From contig JBHHYR010000094.1 in assembly GCA_046757585.1 (NCBI GenBank), forward strand, positions 1 through 13,982: a stretch of 13,982 nt of DNA. Reading direction: 5' to 3'. Position numbers and translations under genes: made by a program. Under the pieces are notes generated by a model. It saw only the letters and a list, made by a program, of their open reading frames with translations, did no database searches and was not told the DNA's origin. Below, one piece after another: positions 8,401 to 13,477 of this stretch (position 1 is its first letter; every line of letters starts with the position of its first letter). The DNA comes from JBHHYR01 sp046757585 (GTDB lineage Bacteria; Desulfobacterota; Binatia; HRBIN30).

Positions 8401-8922
8401 GTCCTCGTGGGCAAGCGGCGCGCCAAACAGTGCCATGACGCCATCACCCGCCAACTGATTGACGATCCCTTCGAACTGGTAGATAGCCTGGAAGGCCGCT
8501 TCCAAGTACGCCTCCAAGAGATCGTGGTACTCTTCGGGGTCGAGCCGTTCAGCGATAGCCGTGGAGCCGACCAGATCACAAAACAGCACCGTGACCAGTT
8601 TCCGTTCGCCCGCGCTGGCTGCTTTGCTGGCGAGGATTTTCCGGGCAAGCTCCTCCGGCATGTGTGTCGACAAACGCCGCAAGCGGTCGTCCGCTGCCCG
8701 GGCCGGTGTGGTGCCACCGGAGTCGCCCTCGCCCGCCTGTCCGGCCTCGGAACCCGCCACCGGTGCCCCCGTCGTGATCCGAGACCCGCAGTCCGGGCAG
8801 AATCGGAAGCCGGGGTCCACCATCGCTCCACAGGTCGGGCAGGTCAGGACGACCTGTGCGCCACACGCGTGGCAGAACTTCTTTCCCGGAATCAGCTCGG
8901 TGCCGCAACTCGCGCACTGCAC
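5479..8922 (-). CDS. Double zinc-ribbon / class III nucleotide cyclase / AAA-type ATPase / TPR regulator
   Basis: This is a large (1147 aa) cytoplasmic multidomain regulator. Two zinc ribbons come first (Cys3, 6, 17, 20 and Cys28, 31, 42, 45), then a Gly/Ala linker. The class III adenylate/guanylate cyclase domain spans about 107-288, with metal Asp116 (LFCDLVGST) and Asp160 (AGDGVMALFG) and transition-state Asn237/Arg241 (NLASRL). The base-contact positions look like Gln156 and Thr230. A STAND/AAA-like ATPase follows, with Walker A GEAGSGKSR at 337-345, Walker B LLIIED ending at 465 and SHRPEY. Repetitive Ala-rich helices resembling TPRs run from about 705 to the end. The family typically joins signal sensing to cyclic nucleotide output, but the ligand is unknown. 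The GTG at 8922 has GAAGG seven bases upstream and starts directly at the first CxxC. A GTG at 8967 would add 15 residues without a ribosome site. It lies between the isomerase-like and hydrolase genes with short spacers, so an operon is likely. Confidence 0.9.
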   Translation of the reverse strand: MQCASCGTELIPGKKFCHACGAQVVLTCPTCGAMVDPGFRFCPDCGSRITTGAPVAGSEAGQAGEGDSGGTTPARAADDRLRRLSTHMPEELARKILASKAASAGERKLVTVLFCDLVGSTAIAERLDPEEYHDLLEAYLEAAFQAIYQFEGIVNQLAGDGVMALFGAPLAHEDAPQRAVQAALAVRAALQRVNQRLGAERGIELCARFGINTGPVVVGTVGNDLKLDYTAIGDTTNLASRLQSVAEPGTILVSESTYRRVRDFVQLQPAGTFQVKGKSEPLVAYRVQGLREARAPMAIAAARGLTPLVGREAELAQLHACYQRVKEHLPQVVAVVGEAGSGKSRLLYEFRQQLAGTDVVLLEARCSSLSQALPYAPWINMMKQYFDLAPGETPSCSCDRIAEKIRPLDPQLRDIHPYLCRLLSIPLDSPADQSAEELRRETFEAMARLVAGLSARQPTLLIIEDLHWIDDSSREMLELAAERLQEGRVMLIVSHRPEYQPFWRTRAAFTQLRLRPLSDGDTTAVIRGVMDGALPAELEELIRVKAEGNPFFAEEISRALVEEGHVVRGNGRLRLARPVEQIRIPGTVEEVIAARLDRFDPQVKRLIQVAAVLGRQFRRDHLVRLVATEGIDVATGLDELERRGVIHRKTVLSRDEYRFGESLTREVAYGGLLLKERRQLHGRIGALLEVEDGEAGAELPALLAHHYARSDNREKAIETLLQAAGHAEQLPSYAAATRFYRQAWALADVAIAETTQLDGRLQRWAVAAAVGLCRMMVIYSSGDDVDAERAAQRAHELAATLGDKENMAALDTYRGMIMMGSGRERFADGLVLVEQGFAVARQAGLDLNAISISRGLARGYLFDGRFELARRTLAAAMDKLEGSEQRARLSDLYLGSRFMRDTASYFADDLSRALQDSTETYELAVHAGNRTVQSGSAATMALVYFVRGANTEAGQWAARSLKIAEEIGNAAAIRTASIVALGAQTELGEPAAAAPSMKLIEQGFVARGDMALKSLLAVEVMLLVGEVQRAQRFAEIARAHAGGRLREALCAAALGNAMRRLGSEHWNDAARWYEQAIGLAEAVGARSTLAAASLGAGELAAARGDRAVSVRYAQQALSLCRALGLRRYQLQADRLLANLHSGAERRA

Positions 8923-8982
8923 GGGGAAACCTTCGCTTCCAACCGCCGAGGAGTCAAGCACCCGCACAGGGCCCGCGACGCT

Positions 8983-9588
8983 TCAGACACTGCTGCGCTG
9001 ACACCATGCGAGGGCATCCTCGAGGCGATCGTTGCCCCAGAACACCTCGCTCCCCACGACGAATGTCGGTGCACCGAAGATGCCCAGAGTTGCCGCTACG
9101 CCCGTTTGCTGCCGGAGGCGCTCCTTGTTCTCCGGCGATTGCGCCCGGGCAACCACCTCAGGCCCCGGCTGGCCGATCGCATCGAGAAGCGCCGCGAGCA
9201 TCGCCGCGTCTGCGATGTCGCGGTTTTCTGCAAAGTTGGCCCGATACACGGCGCGGACGAACTCCGGGCACCACGGCGCGTCGGACGCCAGACAGGCCAC
9301 CCGAGCAGCGAGCAAACCATTGCGCGGAAATGCGGTCGGCTTCTTGAAGGGAAGGCGATACTTCTCGCACAAGCGTTCCGTGTCACGCCACATGTAACGG
9401 CCCTTCACCGGATACAGATTGAAAGGCGAGTCCGTCCAGCCCTGGCCCCGGAAGATCGGCCCCAGCAGAAACGGCTTCCACTCGAGCACGACGCCGGCTC
9501 GGGCAGCGGCATCCTCGATGCGACCCGCCGCAAGATAGGAATAGGTGCTAGCAAACTCAAACCAGAACTGAAGCACGCTATCACTCAT
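8983..9588 (-). CDS. 2-hydroxychromene-2-carboxylate isomerase / DsbA-like (GST kappa) family protein
   Basis: The 201-residue thioredoxin-fold protein of the HCCA isomerase/GST-kappa type is probably glutathione-dependent. The N-terminal strand FWFEFASTYSYLA places Ser14 where the catalytic Ser of the family sits. KGRYMWRDTERLCEKYRLPF and FPRNGLLAARVA are typical central elements. The thioredoxin cis-Pro is Pro174 in FGAPTFVVGSEVFWGNDRL. No CxxC is present, so it is not a thiol oxidase. NahD-type members isomerise a naphthalene-degradation intermediate; many homologues act on unknown substrates, so pathway assignment is open. Thr15 replaces the usual Pro of the SPYSYL motif. It is the first gene of a minus-strand unit; the 60 bp from its stop to the preferred cyclase GTG hold no other gene. 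The ATG at 9588 has no clear ribosome site, but a strong dyad lies just upstream. Confidence 0.85.
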   Translation of the reverse strand: MSDSVLQFWFEFASTYSYLAAGRIEDAAARAGVVLEWKPFLLGPIFRGQGWTDSPFNLYPVKGRYMWRDTERLCEKYRLPFKKPTAFPRNGLLAARVACLASDAPWCPEFVRAVYRANFAENRDIADAAMLAALLDAIGQPGPEVVARAQSPENKERLRQQTGVAATLGIFGAPTFVVGSEVFWGNDRLEDALAWCQRSSV

Positions 9589-9604
9589 ACGCTACAAGCC
9601 ACAG

Positions 9605-9621
9605 CGCCGTTCGCAACGGCG
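9605..9621 (-). promoter_or_regulatory. Leader dyad before the isomerase-like gene
   Basis: CGCCGTT at 9605-9611 and AACGGCG at 9615-9621 form a perfect 7-bp inverted repeat with a 3-base centre, 16 bp upstream of the ATG at 9588. In the transcript it would be a stable hairpin just 5' of the ribosome landing area. As DNA it could be an operator. The gene lacks a ribosome-binding site, so structural control of translation is possible but unproven. Confidence 0.4.
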
Positions 9622-9670
9622 GAAGACACGCCCAAATGGGGCTTGATCGCTTGCCCGCTGGCAAATTTCA

Positions 9671-9699
9671 ATTGTACAGGCAAGCATCCGAACGCTCAA
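9671..9699 (-). promoter_or_regulatory. Candidate sigma70-type promoter for the isomerase/cyclase/hydrolase unit
   Basis: Read on the minus strand: TTGAGC (9699-9694), a 17-base spacer, then TACAAT (9676-9671). This is 4/6 and 5/6 to consensus at ideal spacing, in a locally AT-rich patch of GC-rich DNA. A start near 9664 would give a leader of about 75 bases that includes the 9605-9621 hairpin. GCTTGCC/GGCAAGC arms at 9649-9655 and 9679-9685 flank the -10 and could be a repressor site. Confidence 0.5.
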
Positions 9700-9748
9700 G
9701 GGCATCGCCGCAGCCGCTTCCGGTCAGTGCGGCGGTCTGCCATCGTAC

Positions 9749-9763
9749 TCAGTCGCCGACTGA
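9749..9763. promoter_or_regulatory. 15-bp palindrome, operator-like
   Basis: TCAGTCG at 9749-9755 and CGACTGA at 9757-9763 are perfectly complementary about a single central base. A one-base centre cannot form an RNA loop, so a DNA-binding dimer site is more plausible than a hairpin. It sits 50 bp upstream of the minus-strand candidate promoter's -35. Confidence 0.3.
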
Positions 9764-9816
9764 CAGTGCCCTCGGAACAGTCAACCCGTAGCAACCCGAG
9801 GCCGAGCTGCTCTTAA

Positions 9817-9860
9817 GGATGTGACGCGCGCCGCGGCGCGAGCTCTCGCGCACCACATCC
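9817..9860. other. Nested palindromic element (cruciform/structured)
   Basis: Outer arms GGATGTG (9817-9823) and CACATCC (9854-9860) enclose two further symmetric segments. One is a 14-bp perfect palindrome at 9827-9840 (centre CCGCGG). The other is a CGCGAG / CTCGCG stem at 9837-9850, which shares bases with it. The whole could fold into a long bulged stem or a branched structure. It lies just upstream of the plus-strand candidate promoter. It may be an operator array, a REP-like palindrome or a structured RNA; the sequence alone does not say which. Confidence 0.4.
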
Positions 9861-9879
9861 GCGGTGCGCCTGCTGCGTC

Positions 9880-9908
9880 TTGAGCCGAGCCGCAAGCGGT
9901 GTGAGAAT
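9880..9908 (+). promoter_or_regulatory. Candidate sigma70-type promoter for CBS/glpD
   Basis: TTGAGC at 9880-9885, a 17-base spacer and GAGAAT at 9903-9908, each 4/6 to consensus. A start near 9915 would leave about 85 bases of leader before the ATG at 9999. That leader contains an imperfect hairpin (GAGTGGAGC at 9938-9946 with GCTCCAACTC at 9965-9974). Confidence 0.38.
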
Positions 9909-9985
9909 AACCCGGGTTCCTTGTAAGCCGGGGCTCGGAGTGGAGCGACGAGGCCCTGCTTTATGCTCCAACTCTGGCAGCCGCG

Positions 9986-9995
9986 AAAGGAGGGG
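9986..9995 (+). promoter_or_regulatory. Strong ribosome-binding site of the CBS gene
   Basis: AAAGGAGGGG lies immediately before CAATG at the 9999 start. It decides the start codon against the upstream in-frame ATG at 9963. Confidence 0.7.
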
Positions 9996-9998
9996 GCA

Positions 9999-10436
9999 AT
10001 GAAGACGCTCGTCCGGGATCTGCTGAAGAAGAAGGGGCACGCCATTTGGTCAGTGACGCCCCAGACCACGGTGTACGACGCGTTGAAGGTGATGGCCGAC
10101 AAGAACATCGGCGCGGTGCTTGTGCTCGAGGGCGACCACCCCGCCGGCATCTTCTCGGAGCGCGACTATGCGCGACAGGTGGTCCTCAAGGGTAAGACCT
10201 CGAAGGAAACCCCGGTTCAAGAGATCATGACCACTCGGGTGGTCTTCGTGCGACCCGAACGGACCATCGAAGAATGCATGGCACTCATGACGGACAAACA
10301 CTGCCGGCACCTGCCCGTGCTCGAAGCGGGGAAACTGGCAGGCCTCGTTTCGATTGGCGACGTCGTCAAAGCGCTGATCTCCGAGAAGGAATTCCTCATC
10401 CAGCAGCTCGAGAGCTACATCACGAGTGGTGGCTGA
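9999..10436 (+). CDS. Tandem CBS-domain protein
   Basis: The 145-residue cytoplasmic protein consists almost only of two CBS motifs forming one Bateman module, at about 5-64 and 72-130. Each ends with the nucleotide-contact pattern (FSERDYAR with Asp56; SIGDVVKA with Asp121), and CBS2 has CRHLPVL. Stand-alone proteins of this type bind AMP, ATP, NAD or similar and act as energy or redox sensors. The ligand here is not determined. The ATG at 9999 has an excellent AAAGGAGG three to ten bases upstream. An in-frame ATG at 9963 would place that ribosome site inside the gene, so I reject it. The glycerol-3-phosphate dehydrogenase gene begins within 20 bp after the stop, or overlaps it if a GTG start is used. 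Confidence 0.9.
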   Translation: MKTLVRDLLKKKGHAIWSVTPQTTVYDALKVMADKNIGAVLVLEGDHPAGIFSERDYARQVVLKGKTSKETPVQEIMTTRVVFVRPERTIEECMALMTDKHCRHLPVLEAGKLAGLVSIGDVVKALISEKEFLIQQLESYITSGG

Positions 10437-10455
10437 CACAGACGTCCGTTCCTGC

Positions 10456-12201
10456 ATGCACGCAGCTCGACTCGGCCCCCAGGCTCGCGCAGCTGCGCTG
10501 CGGCGCATGGCCACCGAAACCTTCGACGTCGTGGTCATCGGCGGTGGTGTCACCGGAACCGGGGCAGCGCTCGATGCTGCCACGCGTGGCCTGTCCGTAG
10601 CCCTGGTCGAGCAACGCGACTGGGCAGCGGGAACGTCGAGCCGGTCGAGCAAGCTCATCCACGGCGGACTGCGCTATCTCGAGCAGCTCAATTTCCGCTT
10701 GGTGCGGGAGGCGCTCAACGAGCAAACCCTCATGCTCGACCGCCTCTGCCCCCATCTGGTCCATCCCGTGCCTTTCCTCTTTCCGCTGACCAGGCGGGTC
10801 TGGGAACGCGCCTACGTCGGAGCCGGCACGCTCCTCTATGACCTTCTCGCTGGTCGGCGCGCATTGCCGTGGCACCGCCATCTGTCGCGTACCGGTGCAT
10901 TGCGCTGCTTTTCGAGTCTGAAATCCGCACCGCTGGTTGGCGCCATTCGGTACTACGACGCGCAAGTTGATGACGCGCGTTACACCGTCACCCTGGCACG
11001 TACGGCCGCTTTGCACGGGGCGGCCTCGGCCACGAGCGCCCGGGTACTCGGCCTGCTGGAAACGGCAGGCCGCGTGTCGGGCGTCCGGGTTCGTGATCTG
11101 GAGAGTGGCCAAGACATCGCGGTCCGTGCCCGGCGGGTCATCAACGCGACTGGGGTGTGGACCGACGAACTTGAGAGTATAGCAGGGGGCGGTCGCATCA
11201 AGGTCCGCGCCTCCAAGGGCATTCATCTCGTGGTGCCGCGCGATCGCATCGCGGGGGAGGCGGGCCTGATCCTGCGCACCGCCAACAGCGTCCTGTTCGT
11301 GATTCCCTGGAAGCGCCACTGGATCATCGGCACAACCGACACCGACTGGAACCTGGACCTGGCCCATCCCGCCGCCAGCCGCAGGGACATCGACTACCTG
11401 CTCGACACCGTCAACGCTACGCTGGCGCGGCCGCTCTCCTCCGCAGATATCGAAGGCGTGTACGCCGGCCTCCGCCCGCTGCTCCATGGGGAGAGTGACG
11501 CCACCAGCAAACTCTCTCGCGAGCATGCCGTGTCACAGTCCGACTCCGGGCTGATCACGGTGGCCGGGGGGAAGTACACCACTTACCGCGTTATGGCGAG
11601 AGATGCAGTCGATGCAGCCGTGCGCGGGATGAGCCGACAGATACCAGAGTCGTGCACGCACAGGATCCCGCTGCTGGGCGCAGACGGCTATCAGGGGTTC
11701 GTGAACCGCCGTGAGCAGATCGCCCGCCAGGCAGGCCTGCACGTGGACCAGGTGGTCCACCTCCTCGAGCGCTACGGCTCCCGCATCGGCGAGCTCCTCT
11801 CCCTCATCAGACAGAGGCCCGACCTGGGCGAGCCCCTCGATGGGGCGCCAGAGTACCTGCGGGCCGAGGCCTTGTATGCGGCCTCCCACGAGGGTGCATT
11901 GCACCTCGACGATGTCCTGACGCGACGCACGCGGATCTCCATCGAGACGTTCGACCGCGGCCTGCGCGCTGCACAATCGGTTGCGGTGCTCATGGGTGAC
12001 GTTCTGGGTTGGGATGACACGACCCGTGCACGGGAACTCCGCCACTACGAGGCGCGCGTCGCCGCCGAGCGCGAGTCACAGGAGCAACCCGACGACCGGA
12101 CAGCCGATGCCGCCCGCCTCGGAGCCCCTGACGTCCGCATGGGTCGCACAGCCATCCGCGCGGCGTTCCCCCCAACCGCTAGAACTGATATCCGAGGGTG
12201 A
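10456..12201 (+). CDS. glpD: FAD-dependent glycerol-3-phosphate dehydrogenase
   Basis: It oxidises sn-glycerol 3-phosphate to dihydroxyacetone phosphate and passes electrons to the quinone pool, with the protein peripheral on the inner membrane. The 581-residue product starts with the conserved RAAALRRMATETFDVVVIGGG run. GGGVTGTG at 29-36 is the FAD Rossmann motif. KLIHGGLRYLE at 66-76 and ASGTSS-like AAGTSSRSS are hallmark GlpD segments, and RVINATGVWTDEL, IPWKRHWIIGTTDTDW and GGKYTTYRVMA are also typical. The C-terminal helical domain carries ERYGSRIGELL and HLDDVLTRRTRI. The last roughly 40 residues are a polar, low-similarity tail. I chose ATG 10456. GTGs at 10426 and 10429 would overlap the CBS gene and also fit the frame; none has a good ribosome site. 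Its end overlaps the convergent DUF481 gene by 23 bp. No glycerol kinase or facilitator is in the window. Confidence 0.93.
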   Translation: MHAARLGPQARAAALRRMATETFDVVVIGGGVTGTGAALDAATRGLSVALVEQRDWAAGTSSRSSKLIHGGLRYLEQLNFRLVREALNEQTLMLDRLCPHLVHPVPFLFPLTRRVWERAYVGAGTLLYDLLAGRRALPWHRHLSRTGALRCFSSLKSAPLVGAIRYYDAQVDDARYTVTLARTAALHGAASATSARVLGLLETAGRVSGVRVRDLESGQDIAVRARRVINATGVWTDELESIAGGGRIKVRASKGIHLVVPRDRIAGEAGLILRTANSVLFVIPWKRHWIIGTTDTDWNLDLAHPAASRRDIDYLLDTVNATLARPLSSADIEGVYAGLRPLLHGESDATSKLSREHAVSQSDSGLITVAGGKYTTYRVMARDAVDAAVRGMSRQIPESCTHRIPLLGADGYQGFVNRREQIARQAGLHVDQVVHLLERYGSRIGELLSLIRQRPDLGEPLDGAPEYLRAEALYAASHEGALHLDDVLTRRTRISIETFDRGLRAAQSVAVLMGDVLGWDDTTRARELRHYEARVAAERESQEQPDDRTADAARLGAPDVRMGRTAIRAAFPPTARTDIRG

Positions 12202-13195
12202 GGCCGTACTTGAGGTCCTCCTTCTTCTTTCCCGGTGCGGGCACGTTGTCGTACTCGAAAATGAAGCCGAGATCCGCGAAGAGGGCCGCGATAATGGTCT
12301 GACGAAACCCGAGCTCGAAGCGAGAGGTGAAGTCTTTCACCTTCTGGACGTTGGGATGGAACTCCAGGAGTTGGTGCACTGACTGCTGGTCGCTGACCTT
12401 CCAGCGGAACTCCTCAGACACTAATCCTGAGGCGAAGCTCCGGTCGTTGGCGACCCTGAAGTTCTCGTTGACGTACGAGGCGCCGAGCACGGTGGTAAGT
12501 GACATCGTATTGGTCTTGACGAAGCGCCAGCCCGGTCCCCCGCCGATGCGCGTGCGCAGGTTCAGGTCCTTGAACCGATCATGCTCGAACTCGCCCACCG
12601 CCGACAGGAACCACCAGTCGTTGAGCGAGTAGTCGTACAGGCCGCGACCAAATGTGCTCTGCACTTCGGTCTTCCCGCTTCGCGTCTGGTTGTCGGTGCG
12701 CACGTTGACCTTGAGCCGGTCGTCTTTCGTCTTCCGCTGAGCCTCGGCGCTCACACCGAAGGCGGCAGTGCTTGTATTACCTTGCGTGCCGGACAGCGAC
12801 ACGCTCAGCGACGCAGTCCATAGCGGTCCCCCCGGCAATCCGATGGATACGATCTGATTCAGTTGCAGCGGCCAGGGCGCGGGCAGTTGGTCTGAGGAGA
12901 TATAGATACCACCAGGCCTGCGAACGAACGTCGCGGAGAAGGTCTTTCCCGAGCGCAGCTCGACCCGTTGCGGGGTGGTACTTTCGATCGCGACCACCTC
13001 GTTCCAGTCGATCGTGATATCGCCTGCGTAGCCGGTCTTCAAATTCAGCTTTCCATCTTCCAGCTTGCTAATGGTGCCGGAGATCCTGTCGCCGTTCTTC
13101 AGCTCGACGCGATCCGCCGCGGCAACCACAGGCGTGCTAAGGGTGGTGCCGAGCACGATGATGAGGATGGTGGCTCTCCAAACGATACACCGCAT
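12179..13195 (-). CDS. DUF481 outer-membrane beta-barrel protein with tandem Sm-like N-terminal repeats
   Basis: The 338-residue protein has a signal peptide (MRCIVWRATILIIVLGTTLS, cleavage near VVAAA at 23-27). Two similar beta-rich repeats follow, about 28-72 (RVELKNGDRISGTI...EVVAI) and 76-119 (RVELRSGKTFSATF...QIVSI), resembling small Sm-like barrels. From about 124 to the end, alternating strands rich in aromatic and polar residues (SLSVSLSGTQGNTSTAAFG, YDYSLNDWWFLSAVGEFEHDRF, RIGGGPGWRF) match DUF481. The end YGLTLGYQF has a terminal Phe, as expected for outer-membrane barrel assembly. The function of DUF481 proteins is poorly known; they are often salt- or envelope-associated. The ATG at 13195 has AAAGG nine bases upstream. 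It is convergent with glpD and divergent from the AOR gene. Confidence 0.87.
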   Translation of the reverse strand: MRCIVWRATILIIVLGTTLSTPVVAAADRVELKNGDRISGTISKLEDGKLNLKTGYAGDITIDWNEVVAIESTTPQRVELRSGKTFSATFVRRPGGIYISSDQLPAPWPLQLNQIVSIGLPGGPLWTASLSVSLSGTQGNTSTAAFGVSAEAQRKTKDDRLKVNVRTDNQTRSGKTEVQSTFGRGLYDYSLNDWWFLSAVGEFEHDRFKDLNLRTRIGGGPGWRFVKTNTMSLTTVLGASYVNENFRVANDRSFASGLVSEEFRWKVSDQQSVHQLLEFHPNVQKVKDFTSRFELGFRQTIIAALFADLGFIFEYDNVPAPGKKKEDLKYGLTLGYQF

Positions 13196-13477
13196 ACAAC
13201 GTTGCCTTTCTCATTGGTTTAACGGGCCTACATAGCCTCGATTCGATCGATTGGCCATCCGGTGGCTTTCCTGCGAATCCTTGCAACAGGCGAGCCTGAA
13301 CGGCGCGGCTTCCATCCCGCGCCGCTCTACGCCCCACATAGGTGATCCGTTCTTCCCGCTGGATGTAGCAACCCGCCTCTCGCCTTGGAGGCCACGGCGG
13401 CGACAATGCTCGCGGTCGGGTCTTTTCCGGGGGTGCCGTAGCGTGATAACGGATAGGCCACTCGAAGGAGGTCGACG
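13196..13477. promoter_or_regulatory. Divergent spacer between DUF481 and AOR genes, with a hairpin
   Basis: This 282-bp gap must carry promoters for both outward genes, but I find no convincing -35/-10 pair. A perfect 8-bp inverted repeat (CGGCGCGG at 13301-13308, CCGCGCCG at 13317-13324, 8-base loop) has no T-run, so it is not a typical intrinsic terminator. The palindrome TCGATCGA lies at 13243-13250. Confidence 0.4.
13465..13472 (+). promoter_or_regulatory. Consensus Shine-Dalgarno of the AOR gene
   Basis: AAGGAGGT, a full anti-16S match, ends five bases before the ATG at 13478. It is the best ribosome site in the window and fixes the start codon. Confidence 0.75.

Larger units (their letters stand above)
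9589..9998. other. 410-bp divergent regulatory gap
   Basis: There is no credible gene on either strand. The gap separates the minus-strand isomerase/cyclase/hydrolase unit from the plus-strand CBS/glpD unit. It holds a candidate promoter facing each way and a run of unusually good dyads at 9605-9621, 9649-9685, 9749-9763, 9817-9860 and 9938-9974. Confidence 0.6.

Noticed and set aside
8983..9588. Thiol-disulfide oxidase (DsbA) function for the thioredoxin-fold protein
   Set aside because: There is no CxxC active site and no signal peptide; Ser14 and the family motifs point to the HCCA isomerase/GST-kappa group.
8338..9816. Long plus-strand open frame (492 codons) antisense to the cyclase and isomerase-like genes
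   Set aside because: It covers two clearly recognised minus-strand genes in GC-rich DNA; the translation has no family motif and has skewed Arg/His-rich composition.
10420..11526. Minus-strand open frame of 368 codons inside glpD
   Set aside because: It is antisense to a strongly conserved enzyme and shows no recognisable domain.
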